A DNA stretch of 64,000 nucleotides from assembly GCF_030161415.1 (NCBI RefSeq), contig NZ_BSSU01000005.1:124001-188000 (forward strand), read 5' to 3'. Of the stretch, positions 9,053 to 19,637 are shown piece by piece. The number at the start of each line of letters is the position of its first letter. Position 1 is the stretch's first letter. Source of the stretch: Thalassotalea eurytherma (GTDB lineage: Bacteria > Pseudomonadota > Gammaproteobacteria > Enterobacterales > Alteromonadaceae). The notes under the pieces are model-generated. The model did not search any database. It had not been told where the DNA came from and was given only the letters and a program-made list of their open reading frames with translations. The position numbers and the translations under genes were made by a program.

Positions 9053-11143
9053 TTATTCGTGAGTATGCAATGAAATTGGAATCGCATTAATATCAGCTTC
9101 ATTCGTTATTTTTAAAGTTGCGATAAACTGATTGCTATTCGCTGCTGAAATACCAAAATATCTTCGAATGGTGTTTTTGGGGAATGAAGCAAGCACAGCA
9201 ACGCTACCATCTTGGCTAATACGCTTTACTTCATCAGTAAATTTATTGCGATTCAAATAATACAAGGCACCGTCAATACAGAAAAACGAACCGTAGTCAA
9301 AATCAGCAAGTTCATCTGTTATTTGAATAAATGATTCAGTACGTGGGTTGTATTGCCAAATACCAGCTTGATTTAATCGTGACATATACAAGTTGCCATC
9401 ATCACTTTCAATAGCATACTGCTCGTTTTTTTGGGTAAGTTGTTTAATTGTTGAAGACGATAGATCAAGGTTATATATGCCGGATGTTTCACCATTAGTG
9501 CTGAAAAAATAAATTGATTTTCCATCTTGTGCCCAAGACAGGTTTTCAACTTGTAGGCCATTAGTATCTAATTTTTGAAGTTGGTTCGTTGCCAATGTAC
9601 CTAAATATAGACTTGTTGCTGAGCTCTTAGTAGAGGCTATTTTAACGACATATTTTTTTTCATCAGGCGATACCGCAGGAACGGTAACGTTGCCTAAGTC
9701 TTTCGTTAAGTTTTCACTATTGAGGGTTCCTTTCAACCAAACAGACCATAAGCCACTTCTATTGGATAAAAACATAATTTCTTTAGTTCGAGGTAAGTAT
9801 CTGCCATACATATCTCGTGACGAGGAGGAAACACGACGATTTATTTTACTTGTTTTAAAGTCAACTAAGGCAACATATTCTTTAGATATATGATCTGATA
9901 TTGCTAAATTATTTTGCTGATTATTGTAGCTAATAGTGCTGGGTAACGTTCTATTTGCGATGTGTTGGTGAGCGTTTGTTGATAAATCGATGTGTTCGAT
10001 AATAAACTGGCCGCTTTTAGCGTAATTAACGATAACCGCGTCCTCTTCACCGTGAATACTAATATCGACAATTGATACTTGTCCCTGAAGAATTGTTTTA
10101 TTTTCGCCCGCTTGCTGGGCAATAACGTCGTAACTTTGTGAACCTCTTTCCCTAATGAATACTAGTTTTTCATTATTAGGCGTTAATTGTGGTGCGAAGT
10201 CAGCTTCATGAACCTGAGGGAAAGTTAATTGTGTTGCTGTTTCACTGGTAAAGTCGTAACGAAATAAAGCGGTCGAACCAGCTGTACGCTTACTGTAAAT
10301 AATAAAGTTATCTGCAGTATTAGACCAGGTGATTAATTTGCGAAAAGACTGATAATAGCAACCGGTATCTATGAGGGAGTCTTTATTGGTGGCAAGTTCA
10401 CGAAACCTTATTTCACACTGGCCTTGTTCGGTAATTCGGGCGTAGGCTAGTCGTTTATCGTCATACGACCATGCTGGTGACGTTTCTTCCTGATCACCCA
10501 TAGAAATAAGGTTTAGTGGCGCATCAGCTGATGTAAGGTTTTTTACATAAATTTGGCCTTTTTGGCCTTCTCGTAACCATTGGAAAGCAATTAATTCACC
10601 ATTGTGTGATACAGCTGGGTACTCTTCGATACCCTCAAACGTGGTAATAGGATGATCTTCCACGGGGTGACTAATTGGGGCTGTTTCTTGTGTTGAAGTT
10701 AAATAGAAAACAGTGATTGCAATTAGGCTTAAAACGATAAACGTTATTAAGAAATAAATGATTGACGATGAGCGACTAATTTTCGACTGCTCATTGGCGA
10801 TATCTTGGCTAGTCTGATCGCTTATTGGCGATGCCGTAAGCAATAATTGATAGCCAACTTTTGGAATGGTGTGAAACGCTTCTTCCTCAATACCTAGTTC
10901 GTTAAAAGCTTTTCGCAATGACCAAATAGCGTTGGTTACGCCACGTTTGCCTACCCCTTCATTACCCAACCAAATAGTCGCTATCGCATCTTCTTTATTA
11001 ACGATTTGTTCACTACTGTCAAAAAATAACAATAGAAAGTCGAACACCTTTGCTTAAAGTTTAACCTGTATTTCTTCACGAGAAAGCACCATGGTTTGGC
11101 AATCGAGAATACAATCGTGAATGGAGTACTGCAAATGGGTCAT
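9053..11143 (-). pseudogene. CadC-like winged-helix/TolB-propeller regulator interrupted by an in-frame TAA
   Basis: The frame starts at ATG 11143 (MTHLQYSIHDCILDCQ...) and stops after 29 codons at TAA 11056-11054, inside an OmpR/PhoB-type winged helix. The same frame then continues as AKVFDFLLLFF...TIPKVGYQLL, the rest of that domain, to the stop at 9053. Family members usually have Gln just before the Ala/Pro-Lys-Val-Phe-Asp block, so one CAA-to-TAA change explains the break. Downstream are one membrane segment (about residues 91-113 counted from GTG 11047) and a WD40/TolB-like propeller. A 664-aa product from GTG 11047 is possible but would lack the first strands of the DNA-binding domain. 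No other disabling change is seen, so the lesion looks recent or is a sequencing error. Confidence 0.8.
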
Positions 11144-11281
11144 GAATTAACTACGTTTATAACAAAAGGTGCTAGGCATATAAGGGATTTTAAGCTCTAT
11201 AATAGGGGAAGTGCGGACTAAAACTCAATAGCGAAAACGTTATTTACGTTAATTAGCCCACTTTACGCTATCAGATGACTG

Positions 11282-11791
11282 CTAGCTGTTCTCTTTTATA
11301 TATTGAAATAACGTTTTGTAATGTTTCGACGGCTTTTCCGCTTTATGTTCTTTTGCCGCTTGGCGAATAAGTTGACGTAGTTTTTGACGCTCTAGGTTTG
11401 GGTATTGCGCTAATACCGATTCAACAAAGTTGTTATCGCTGGTAATGAGTTCATCACGTGTTTTTTCGAGCTTGGCAAACTCTAAGTTTTCTTGTTGGTG
11501 CTTATTTGCGTAAAAGTCTAGTTTAGCTTGAATCGCATCTAAATCTGCTTCACGTAATAGCTTACCTAGATATTGCATATGGCGCTTGTGGGCTTCATGC
11601 TTATTTTTGATGCGATCAGCCAATGTAAAAGCATCTTGAATGTCTTCATCAACTGGTAATTCATTACGTTGTTTTTTAGGTAAAGCGACAAGGCGTCGTC
11701 CTAAATCTTGTAAGGCAAGTTTCTCTTTTTTTATGTCAGTTTTACTTTTTAATTCTTCGTCGAAGAACTCTTCTTGATTTTCTGTGGTCAT
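11282..11791 (-). CDS. darP: DarP (YjgA/DUF615), 50S ribosome assembly factor
   Basis: A 169-aa highly charged helical protein matching the YjgA/DUF615 family in length and in motifs such as LQDLGRRLVALP and the C-terminal RQLIRQAAKE. In E. coli, DarP joins late-stage 50S ribosomal subunits. It lies divergently from pmbA with about 150 bp between them, the same pairing as yjgA-pmbA in E. coli, which supports the assignment. Confidence 0.93.
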   Translation of the reverse strand: MTTENQEEFFDEELKSKTDIKKEKLALQDLGRRLVALPKKQRNELPVDEDIQDAFTLADRIKNKHEAHKRHMQYLGKLLREADLDAIQAKLDFYANKHQQENLEFAKLEKTRDELITSDNNFVESVLAQYPNLERQKLRQLIRQAAKEHKAEKPSKHYKTLFQYIKENS

Positions 11792-11941
11792 TGTTGCGCT
11801 AGATTAACTTTCTTGAATATCGACAAGTATACAAAAAAAACGAATTAACCTCCATGGAGTCGTGATTGAACATGACAAAATAGAGATATTTTCTACCGCA
11901 TATGGTTATAATGCGCTATCAAAACATCAAGATGAACTTAT

Positions 11942-13285
11942 ATGAGCGACAAGGTAGACATTCACCAACAAATCGACGACGTAAAACAGCGTGTAGCTAA
12001 AGTATTAGAATTAGCTAGTTCTTTAGGAACAGACGGCGCTGAAGTCGCATTAAGCCGCCAACAAGGATTAAGTGTAGGTACACGTTTAGGTGAGGTGGAA
12101 AATGTGGAGTTTACCAATGATGGCGCGTTAGGCATTACTGTTTATCAAAACGGTCGTAAAGGCAGCGCATCAACCGCAGATTTGTCTGATGATGCATTAA
12201 AGAAAACCGTTGAAGCTGCTGTTAATATTGCAAAGTACACGTCAGTTGATGATTGTTCTGGTTTAGCTGATGCAGATCGACTTGCTTACACGCCAAAATC
12301 GCTAGATTTATATCACCCAAAAGCATTAACAACAGATGATGCTATTGAGTTGGCTTTGGCGTGTGAAAACCACGCTTTAGCTTATGATGAGCGTTTAACA
12401 AACTCAGATGGGGCTACTTTAGCGTGCTACGAAGGGTTTAAAGTTTATGGCAACAGTAACGGGCAACTTGTTGGCTTTCCAAGCTCTAGGCATAGTTTAA
12501 GCTGTGTCATGATCGCCAGTGATGGTGATGATATGCAACGAGATTACGCATATACGGTTAATCGTAATTTTGACTTATTAGACACGGCGAAGTTTGTTGG
12601 TCAAAAGGCGGCATCTGAAACCTTATCTCGTTTAGGCAGTCACAAATTAAGTACATGCAAGACGCCTGTTATGTTCCGCGCTGACATTGCCAATACCATT
12701 TGGGGGCATTTTATTGCTGCCATTAGCGGTGGTAATTTATATCGCAAGTCATCATTCTTAATTGATGCATTAGGTGAGCAAATATTCCCTTCTTTTTTAA
12801 ATATTGAAGAGCGTCCACATATTGCGGGTGCTTTAGCAAGTAATGCATTTGATAGTGAAGGCGTAGCAACCCAAGATCGCGATATTATTAAGGGCGGAGC
12901 TTTAGAAACCTTTTTGCTAACGAGTTACTCTGCACGTAAATTAGGTATGGAAACGACTGGTCATGCTGGCGGCATTCATAACTGGATTGTGTCGAGCCAA
13001 GGTGGTGATTTTGAAGCCATGTTGAATAAGCTAGGTACCGGTCTTTTGGTTACAGAGCTAATGGGGCAGGGCGTAAATGTGGTTAACGGAGATTACTCTC
13101 GTGGTGCAGCGGGCTTTTGGGTTGAAAATGGTAAGATTATGTACCCAGTTGCAGAAGTGACGATTGCCGGCAATTTACAACAAATGTTTAAAGGCATCGT
13201 TGCTGTTGGTGATGATATTGATAATAAGGGAAGTATTCGTACGGGCTCTATCATTATTGATGAAATGCAAGTTGCCGGAAACTAA
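11942..13285 (+). CDS. pmbA: Metalloprotease PmbA (TldE)
   Basis: A 447-aa U62-family protein, full length for PmbA. PmbA/TldE partners TldD in a cytoplasmic heterodimer that degrades unfolded peptides; it takes part in maturation of microcin B17 and turnover of CcdA. The C-terminal half has the conserved family blocks GVNVVNGDYSRGAAGFWVEN and the tail GSIRTGSIIIDEMQVAGN. In this complex the zinc-binding HExxxH motif belongs to TldD, and none is seen here, as expected. No tldD lies in the window. A strong terminator follows. Confidence 0.95.
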   Translation: MSDKVDIHQQIDDVKQRVAKVLELASSLGTDGAEVALSRQQGLSVGTRLGEVENVEFTNDGALGITVYQNGRKGSASTADLSDDALKKTVEAAVNIAKYTSVDDCSGLADADRLAYTPKSLDLYHPKALTTDDAIELALACENHALAYDERLTNSDGATLACYEGFKVYGNSNGQLVGFPSSRHSLSCVMIASDGDDMQRDYAYTVNRNFDLLDTAKFVGQKAASETLSRLGSHKLSTCKTPVMFRADIANTIWGHFIAAISGGNLYRKSSFLIDALGEQIFPSFLNIEERPHIAGALASNAFDSEGVATQDRDIIKGGALETFLLTSYSARKLGMETTGHAGGIHNWIVSSQGGDFEAMLNKLGTGLLVTELMGQGVNVVNGDYSRGAAGFWVENGKIMYPVAEVTIAGNLQQMFKGIVAVGDDIDNKGSIRTGSIIIDEMQVAGN

Positions 13286-13300
13286 AAGATAGTATTGATA

Positions 13301-13337
13301 AAAGGTCAATGTGAGCAGTCACATTGGCCTTTTTTTA
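13301..13337 (+). terminator. Terminator of pmbA, overlapping the mgtE 3' end
   Basis: A 14-bp stem with one G-U pair (13301-13314 with 13319-13332, 4-nt loop) is followed by a T run to 13337. Flanking A's make it usable from both sides for the convergent pmbA and mgtE genes. Confidence 0.92.
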
Positions 13338-14696
13338 TGGTGATAATAGCCAGGTTGCCGTACCTAAAAATGCGAAAATACCGACGATATCAGTAATCGT
13401 TGTTAATATCACGCTACCAGCAAGTGCCGGGTCAATATTCATTTTCTTCAATAAGATAGGAATCAATACGCCTGACGCACCTGCAACGGTTAGGTTAACC
13501 ATCATGGCAAACGCAATAACTAAGCCTAAGCTTATGTCTTGTTTCCATAAAACAACCACGCCAGCTATGACTAAAGACCAAATCAAACCATTTAAGAAAC
13601 CAACGGCTAGTTCTTTATAAAGTATTAAACGTGAGTTACTGTCACCGATATGACCTAAGGCAATACCGCGAATAACAAGTGTCAGGGTTTGGTTGCCAGC
13701 AACACCGCCCATACTCGGCACAAGCGTATTTAAAATGGCTAGTATGGCTAATTCGCTAAGAATGCCTTCAAACATCGAACTAACAGCTACTGCCATTAAT
13801 GCTGTTACTAGGTTTACGGCTAACCAAACAGAGCGTTGTTGTGTACTTTTTACAACAGGGGCGAAGGTATCAGCCTCGTCATCTAAACCCGCCATACTCA
13901 TTAATGAGTGTTCTGCTTCTTCACGAATGATATCAATGACATCATCTATGGTGATACGACCAACTAGGCGACCATTTTCATCAATTACTGGAGCCGAGAA
14001 CCAGTCATATTTCTCGAAAAGTTGCGCAACGTCTGCTTCAGGCATATCGGCTTTGACTGCCGTGACATCATCATCGATTAGCGTTGATATGATCACTTCG
14101 GCACGCGCTGTCACGATTGATGATAAAGATACTGAGCCAATGAATAAATCATTGCGATCAACAACGTAAAATGAGTCAGTTGATTCAGGCAATGTGCCTT
14201 TCAATCGTAAATAACGTAATACCACATCAACCGTCACATCAGGACGAATAGTGATAGTATCGGTGTTCATGATACCGCCAGCGGTATCTTCTTCATACGA
14301 TAAAGCTTGCTCGACGCGAGTTCTATCTTGATGATCCATTGTGTTGATTACTTGCTGGTAGACACTATCGGGCAGTGTACGCAGTACTTCAGCAATATCA
14401 TCGATATCCATACCTTCAGCAACAGCAGCAACTTTTTCTGGTGCCATGTTTTTAAGGATGGATTTACGTACTTCTTCGTTGAGCTCTTCTAACACTTCAC
14501 CATGCATATCGGGATCGATAAGCTGCCAAAGTACTAGACGGGTTTTTGAGGTAGAAGACTCTAGCATTAATGCTAAGTCGTAGGCTGGCATCTCTTGAAA
14601 TAAATTTCGAACATAGACAAACATACCGCTATCAATGGCGGCATTGATTTGCTGTAACCTTAATTGATTGTCTTCTTGTTCGAGAATTTCCGGCAT
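13335..14696 (-). CDS. mgtE: Magnesium transporter MgtE
   Basis: A 453-aa Mg2+ channel/transporter: N-terminal MgtE_N superhelical domain (about 30-130), two CBS domains (about 135-260), and a C-terminal membrane domain of about five helices (about 290-450) with the GGVAGNQTLTLVIRG block in the ion pore. The cytosolic domains act as the Mg2+ sensor in this family. ATG 14696 is chosen because AAAGGG lies 7 nt upstream and the product begins MPEILEQ; an upstream ATG at 14774 would add 26 unconserved residues. It lies downstream of the npr gene in the same direction, with 217 bp between. Confidence 0.93.
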   Translation of the reverse strand: MPEILEQEDNQLRLQQINAAIDSGMFVYVRNLFQEMPAYDLALMLESSTSKTRLVLWQLIDPDMHGEVLEELNEEVRKSILKNMAPEKVAAVAEGMDIDDIAEVLRTLPDSVYQQVINTMDHQDRTRVEQALSYEEDTAGGIMNTDTITIRPDVTVDVVLRYLRLKGTLPESTDSFYVVDRNDLFIGSVSLSSIVTARAEVIISTLIDDDVTAVKADMPEADVAQLFEKYDWFSAPVIDENGRLVGRITIDDVIDIIREEAEHSLMSMAGLDDEADTFAPVVKSTQQRSVWLAVNLVTALMAVAVSSMFEGILSELAILAILNTLVPSMGGVAGNQTLTLVIRGIALGHIGDSNSRLILYKELAVGFLNGLIWSLVIAGVVVLWKQDISLGLVIAFAMMVNLTVAGASGVLIPILLKKMNIDPALAGSVILTTITDIVGIFAFLGTATWLLSP

Positions 14697-14913
14697 ACTG
14701 ACGCCCTTTGCCGTATCGTTTGTAACGATGTAACTGGTTAAGCAGTTAGTTAATTTGCCATAACTAGATGACAACTTTTAGATCTATAGCGTTAAGTCTA
14801 TCTTAAAAAGATAGGTTATTCAGCATATTATTTGAAATTTAGCGGATAAATTTTAAAGCAGGAATGAACGAAAAAGTATGTGTTATATTGGCTGAATCTA
14901 CTATTTTTGATGA

Positions 14914-15180
14914 CTACTCTTCGTCAAATTTATCTTCAATGAGCTGACAAATTGCATCGAGTGCATCTTGGGCTTGAGGACCGTCACTTTGAACCGTGAC
15001 CTTTTTACCTTGGGCTCCTGCTAAAAGCATTAAACCCATAATTGAGCTCGCGTCGACGTGTTTTTCACCCATACAAAGTTGAACGTTAGCGTCAAATTGG
15101 CTGGATAACTTTGCAAGCTTTGTCGCAGGACGTGCATGAATGCCTAGTTTATTGATAATAGTGACAGTTCTTTCAAGCAT
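14914..15180 (-). CDS. ptsO: Phosphocarrier NPr (HPr-like, nitrogen PTS)
   Basis: An 88-aa HPr-family protein with the phosphorylation-site motif GIHARPATK, giving His15. NPr passes phosphate from EI-Ntr (PtsP) to EIIA-Ntr (PtsN), a regulatory chain that senses nitrogen and controls potassium transport and envelope functions. It is the last gene of the rpoN-hpf-ptsN-rapZ-npr run and begins 1 bp after the rapZ stop, so it is translated as part of that operon. Confidence 0.95.
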   Translation of the reverse strand: MLERTVTIINKLGIHARPATKLAKLSSQFDANVQLCMGEKHVDASSIMGLMLLAGAQGKKVTVQSDGPQAQDALDAICQLIEDKFDEE

Positions 15181-15181
15181 C

Positions 15182-16036
15182 TTACGTACTTTTTACTTTA
15201 ATATCTCTATGACGAGATTGGATATCGTTGCGCTCTTTACGTAAATTCGACGCTAATTGCTCAGCAATATAAACCGAACGATGTTTACCACCGGTACAGC
15301 CAATAGCTATCGTGACATAACTGCGATTATTACGTTCTAAATGTGGTAACCAGGTTTGTAAAAAACTATTAATTTGCCAGACAAATTTAGTCACTAACGG
15401 CTCAGAACCAAGAAAATCTATGACGGGTTCATCAAGCCCTGTTAAACCTTTAAGTGATTTATCCCAGAATGGGTTCGGCAAGAATCGAGCATCAAATACA
15501 TAGTCTGCATCTTGAGGAACACCATGTTTAAAGCCGAAGGATTCAAATACGATCACCATTTTGCCTGACTTTTTACCTAAAATCCTTTCACGGACAAGAT
15601 CTGATAATTGATGCGGTGTTAACTTGGTTGTATTGATATATAGATCAGCGCGGATAATAACCGGTTCAAGTAGTTTTTTCTCAAGCTCTATGGCTTGATC
15701 AAGTGCCATATCTTCTTTGATCAAAGGATGCAGGCGGCGAGTCTCGCTGAAACGACGAATCAAATCGGAATCATCAGCATCAAGATACAAAACACTTAAT
15801 TCAACGGCATTAGGTAAATAATCGATGACTTCGATAATATCATTTGGATCGTTAGGTAAGTTACGTACATCGAGTGATACGGCAACATTCTCATAGTCAT
15901 TAATCACTGTGTGGGTTAGCGCAGGTAATAGGTTTACAGGAATGTTATCAACACAATAATAACCTAAATCTTCAAGTACTCTTAAGGCTACAGATTTTCC
16001 AGAGCCAGAACGACCACTAACAACGAGTAATTTCAT
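15182..16036 (-). CDS. rapZ: RNase adapter RapZ
   Basis: A 284-aa protein with an N-terminal Walker A (GRSGSGKS, residues 8-15) and the conserved C-terminal block IAIGCTGGKHRSV. RapZ binds GlmY/GlmZ small RNAs and directs RNase E cleavage of GlmZ, tuning glucosamine-6-phosphate synthesis for the cell envelope. It sits between ptsN (6 bp upstream) and npr, the standard gammaproteobacterial position. Confidence 0.96.
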   Translation of the reverse strand: MKLLVVSGRSGSGKSVALRVLEDLGYYCVDNIPVNLLPALTHTVINDYENVAVSLDVRNLPNDPNDIIEVIDYLPNAVELSVLYLDADDSDLIRRFSETRRLHPLIKEDMALDQAIELEKKLLEPVIIRADLYINTTKLTPHQLSDLVRERILGKKSGKMVIVFESFGFKHGVPQDADYVFDARFLPNPFWDKSLKGLTGLDEPVIDFLGSEPLVTKFVWQINSFLQTWLPHLERNNRSYVTIAIGCTGGKHRSVYIAEQLASNLRKERNDIQSRHRDIKVKST

Positions 16037-16042
16037 ATCTTC

Positions 16043-16495
16043 CTATGATGCTTCTTGAATAATATCGAATAACTGATGGTTATCTTGACATTTTCTAATA
16101 TGTTTAACGAATTTTTTGTCGCCAAATAACTTAGCGATATTTTGTAAGGTACTTAAATGCTCTTTACAACAATCTTCCGGGACAAATAGCGCGATAAAGA
16201 TATCGACAGGGCGATTGTCTATTGCATCAAAAGGGATAGCTTGGCTTGTTGTGATTAAAACAGCTACAGCTTGTTTACAGTGATTTAAGCGACCATGGGG
16301 AATAGCGATACCATTACCAATGCCTGTACTACCTAATTGTTCTCGTTGAGTGAGGCTTTGAAGTAAGTCGTGTTGACTCATGTCTGGAAGTCTTCGAGAG
16401 GCAGCATCGCAAATGGTATCAAAAAGGCGTTTCTTACTGCTTGCTGGCGCTGCACATATAGTGCAGTCCAGCGTTAATATGTCTTGCAACTTCAT
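16043..16495 (-). CDS. ptsN: PTS nitrogen-regulatory EIIA (PtsN)
   Basis: A 150-aa EIIA-Ntr with the active-site motif NGIAIPHGRL; His67 is the expected phospho-acceptor. It receives phosphate from NPr and regulates potassium uptake and stress pathways by protein-protein contact rather than by sugar transport. It follows hpf by 5 bp and precedes rapZ by 6 bp. Confidence 0.95.
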   Translation of the reverse strand: MKLQDILTLDCTICAAPASSKKRLFDTICDAASRRLPDMSQHDLLQSLTQREQLGSTGIGNGIAIPHGRLNHCKQAVAVLITTSQAIPFDAIDNRPVDIFIALFVPEDCCKEHLSTLQNIAKLFGDKKFVKHIRKCQDNHQLFDIIQEAS

Positions 16496-16500
16496 TTTTT

Positions 16501-16788
16501 TTAGTGTTTTTTCATCTTTTCTTTGTGTTTAATGACTTGACGATCAAGCTTATCAACTAACGAATCGATTGCAGCATACATGTCTTTGTCGTCAGATGAT
16601 GCATGAATTTCACCACCATTTAAGTGTAAGGTTGCTTCTGCGATCTGTTGTAGTTTTTCTACATTAAGTACAACGTGCACATTATTAATGTGATCAAAAT
16701 GTCGCTCGAGCTTTGCAAATTTGGAATTGACGTATTCGCGCATTGATTCAGTAACATCTACATGGTGACCAGAAAGATTAATTTGCAT
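16501..16788 (-). CDS. hpf: Ribosome hibernation-promoting factor (short HPF)
   Basis: A 95-aa protein of the HPF/YfiA family, the short form without the dimerising C-terminal domain of long HPF. It begins MQINLSGHHVDVTESMREYV, typical of HPF, and has a basic tail. It binds the 30S decoding centre and promotes 100S dimers in stationary phase. It lies directly behind rpoN (23 bp), the usual order. Confidence 0.94.
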   Translation of the reverse strand: MQINLSGHHVDVTESMREYVNSKFAKLERHFDHINNVHVVLNVEKLQQIAEATLHLNGGEIHASSDDKDMYAAIDSLVDKLDRQVIKHKEKMKKH

Positions 16789-16811
16789 AAGCTTTTTCCT
16801 TATTACTAAGT

Positions 16812-18314
16812 TTAAAGTAAACTTTTTCTTTGGTTAGACGGCGGAATAGATAACGATTCTCTGTATTTAGCTATTGTCCGTCGGGCTACATTAATGCCTT
16901 GTTCAGCTAACAACTCTGCCATTTTACTATCGCTCAACGGCTTTGACGGTAGTTCAGCAGACACTAATTTTTTAATTAATGCTCTAATAGCAGTTGATGA
17001 ACACTCTCCTCCGTTTTCAGTACTAACATGGCTTGAAAAGAAATATTTCAATTCAAAAATACCGCGTGGGGTATGCATATACTTCTGCGTAGTCACACGT
17101 GAAATCGTTGATTCATGCATGTCTACAGCTTCAGCAATATCGTTTAAGACCATCGGCTTCATAGCTTCTGGACCGTATTCAAAAAAGGCTTGTTGGCGTT
17201 GTACAATACAATTAGATACTTTCAATAATGTATCATTGCGGCTCTCTAAGCTTTTAATGAACCACTTAGCTTCTTGTAAGTTTGAGCGAATAAATTGGTT
17301 ATCTTCAGATGATTTCATTGACCTTGTCATAGCGGCGTACTGTTGATTAATCGACAGTTTTGGCGCTGTGTCAGGGTTTAGTTCTACCACCCAACGGCCG
17401 TTTTTCTTTTCAACGGACACATCTGGAATGATGTACTGCTCTTCTGATTTGATAACACTATCGCCAGGGCGCGGATCGAGTGTTTGAATAAGTCTAATTA
17501 CTTCACGTAATTGATCTTCTTTCAATTTCGTCTTGCGCATAAGTTGACGATAGTCTCTGTTGCCCAACAAATCAATATGGTCAGTGATAATTTGTTTACT
17601 TTCTTTGAGCCAAGGCGTGTTTTCATCAAACTGATTTAGTTGAATAAGTAAACACTCAGGAATTGAGCGAGCACCTACACCAATTGGATCAAACATGTTG
17701 ATGCGTTTTAATACGGCCTCTACTTCATCTAGCTCAACGTCTTCTTTGCCTAAACTTTCTAAAATATCTTCACTTGTAACGGTTAAATAGCCGGCATCGT
17801 CGATGGCATCAATGATTGCCGTCGCAATGGCTTCATCAGTTTCGGAGAATGGCGTAAGCCCCATTTGCCAGCGCAAGTGATCTTGAATTGAGTCCGTGGT
17901 TTCGCCTTGGTAGGTATAGTCTTCAGATAGAGGAGCTGAACTTGACGATGATGAACTAGCGCTATAGTTGTCATCCCATGTTGTATCCATGGCGAGCTCT
18001 TCAGGAATATCGGTTTTTTCAAGCGCTTCATTCGTGCTTACTTCGTCAGAAGTAGGCTTAGCTTCTTCCATACCGTCTGATGATGATGCCGTTTGGCTTT
18101 CACCTAAAAAGGCTTCTTCAAGTGAGTCAGGAGAGCTTTCATCCGTGGTTTGTTGTGTATTTTCATCAGCCTCTAGTAGCGGGTTGCTATCTAGTGCTTC
18201 TTGTATTTCTTGTTGCAAATCCAGCGTCGAAAGTTGCAACAGTCTTATCGCCTGCTGCAACTGGGGTGTCATTGTTAGCTGTTGTCCGATACGGAGTTGT
18301 AATGATGGACGCAT
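16812..18314 (-). CDS. rpoN: RNA polymerase sigma-54 factor
   Basis: A 500-aa RpoN. The N-terminal glutamine-rich activator-interaction region ([20 protein letters not shown]), an acidic Region II (about 50-130), the core-binding domain, and the C-terminal RpoN box [12 protein letters not shown] that reads the -24 element are all present. Sigma-54 transcribes nitrogen, flagellar and other activator-dependent genes. It sits between lptB and hpf as in E. coli. Confidence 0.96.
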   Translation of the reverse strand: MRPSLQLRIGQQLTMTPQLQQAIRLLQLSTLDLQQEIQEALDSNPLLEADENTQQTTDESSPDSLEEAFLGESQTASSSDGMEEAKPTSDEVSTNEALEKTDIPEELAMDTTWDDNYSASSSSSSSAPLSEDYTYQGETTDSIQDHLRWQMGLTPFSETDEAIATAIIDAIDDAGYLTVTSEDILESLGKEDVELDEVEAVLKRINMFDPIGVGARSIPECLLIQLNQFDENTPWLKESKQIITDHIDLLGNRDYRQLMRKTKLKEDQLREVIRLIQTLDPRPGDSVIKSEEQYIIPDVSVEKKNGRWVVELNPDTAPKLSINQQYAAMTRSMKSSEDNQFIRSNLQEAKWFIKSLESRNDTLLKVSNCIVQRQQAFFEYGPEAMKPMVLNDIAEAVDMHESTISRVTTQKYMHTPRGIFELKYFFSSHVSTENGGECSSTAIRALIKKLVSAELPSKPLSDSKMAELLAEQGINVARRTIAKYRESLSIPPSNQRKSLL

Positions 18315-18378
18315 GTAGCTTTTATTATTCCTATTTATTTACAAACTTATAATGAGTCAATGAGACTCTTTCCATTAA

Positions 18379-19110
18379 CTATAGCGTGAATTGCTCACCT
18401 AGGTACACATCTCTTACTCGCTGATTGGCAAGAATTTGATCAGCGTCACCTTCGGCGATTAATTCACCGTGGCTTACAATATAAGCTTTCTCACAAACAT
18501 CAAGCGTTTCACGAACGTTATGGTCGGTAATTAATATACCAATACCGCGTTGCTTTAAATGTAAAATGATTTTCTTTATATCGCCAACCGAAATTGGATC
18601 TACGCCGGCAAAAGGTTCATCGAGTAAAATAAACTCTGGATCTGCAGCCAATGCTCGTGCAATTTCTACACGGCGTCGCTCACCACCGGATAAACTCATG
18701 CCTAGATTATCTTTTATATGGCCAATATTGAATTCTTCAAGTAATAATTCAAGTTTTTCAATACGTTCTACTTCATTTAGTTCTTTTCTTGTTTGCAAAA
18801 TCGCCATGATATTATCGTATACAGATAGCTTTCTAAATATAGAGGCTTCCTGAGGTAAATACCCTAAACCTTTGCGCGCACGCTCGTGCATTGGTGATAA
18901 TGTCAGGTCTTCGCCATTTAATTCTATAGAGCCTTTGTCATTCGCAACAAGACCAACAATCATGTAAAAAGAGGTCGTTTTACCGGCACCATTAGGGCCC
19001 AATAAACCAACAATTTGGCCGGTTTCAACACTTAGGCCAACATTCTTTACAACTTCTCTACCTTTGTAGGCCTTTGCAAGACCCTCGGCTTTTAATAATC
19101 CTTGCGTCAT
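18379..19110 (-). CDS. lptB: LPS export ABC ATPase LptB
   Basis: A 243-aa ABC ATPase with Walker [10 protein letters not shown], signature [15 protein letters not shown], Walker [13 protein letters not shown] and the H-loop [11 protein letters not shown]. It powers extraction of LPS from the inner membrane by LptFG and pushes it along the LptC-LptA bridge. Its start overlaps the stop of lptA by 1 bp, indicating coupled translation. Confidence 0.97.
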   Translation of the reverse strand: MTQGLLKAEGLAKAYKGREVVKNVGLSVETGQIVGLLGPNGAGKTTSFYMIVGLVANDKGSIELNGEDLTLSPMHERARKGLGYLPQEASIFRKLSVYDNIMAILQTRKELNEVERIEKLELLLEEFNIGHIKDNLGMSLSGGERRRVEIARALAADPEFILLDEPFAGVDPISVGDIKKIILHLKQRGIGILITDHNVRETLDVCEKAYIVSHGELIAEGDADQILANQRVRDVYLGEQFTL

Positions 19111-19637
19111 TACTCTTTATTCGCTTTATCTTTTGATTTTGGCTTCAAGATTGTTGTAATACGCTCTGTAGGTTTACTTTGCGCTTCGAGCTGCTCAGTA
19201 AGCGTGTTATAGACAATTTTATCACCACTAACTTCACTACCTTCTTGGCTTAGTTTTGCACCACCAGAAATAGTTATCGTGTGAGTAAGCGGTTCATAAG
19301 TAATCTCATTTGCTTCTAATTTAATTGGCGTGCCGTCGTCAAGAAGCTGCTCAAATGTTGCGGGTTTACCTTTGGCTAAGTAGGTTTTGCTATCTGTCGC
19401 ATCATGCTCAATCACTTGCACTAAATCTGCATGTATAACTAAAGAGCCTTGGGTGATAACAACATCATCAAGGTAACTTGCTATTTTATTTTTTAGATCG
19501 CCTGCTTGTCTTTCTGCAGTGATGACAATCTCTTGAGATAAATCTGCTTTGCTCGCATTGGCAAGTGGTGCAAACATCAATGAGCTAGCAATAATTGCTG
19601 TACTAAGGTGTAATTTTTTTATAAATGGTTTGTACAT
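19110..19637 (-). CDS. lptA: LPS transport periplasmic protein LptA
   Basis: A 175-aa periplasmic protein with a signal peptide (cleavage likely after PLANA, about residue 28) and an OstA/LptA beta-jellyroll that oligomerises into the trans-envelope LPS bridge. The reading frame overlaps lptC by 35 bp and lptB by 1 bp. The basic lysine-rich tail is common in this family. Confidence 0.92.
   Translation of the reverse strand: MYKPFIKKLHLSTAIIASSLMFAPLANASKADLSQEIVITAERQAGDLKNKIASYLDDVVITQGSLVIHADLVQVIEHDATDSKTYLAKGKPATFEQLLDDGTPIKLEANEITYEPLTHTITISGGAKLSQEGSEVSGDKIVYNTLTEQLEAQSKPTERITTILKPKSKDKANKE

Noticed and set aside
14697-14913. Magnesium riboswitch before mgtE
   Set aside because: I could not see the conserved M-box helices in the 217-bp gap; it is probably just a promoter region.
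16894-17346. 150-codon plus-strand frame inside rpoN
   Set aside because: rpoN is certain here; the frame is antisense with no start signals or family resemblance.
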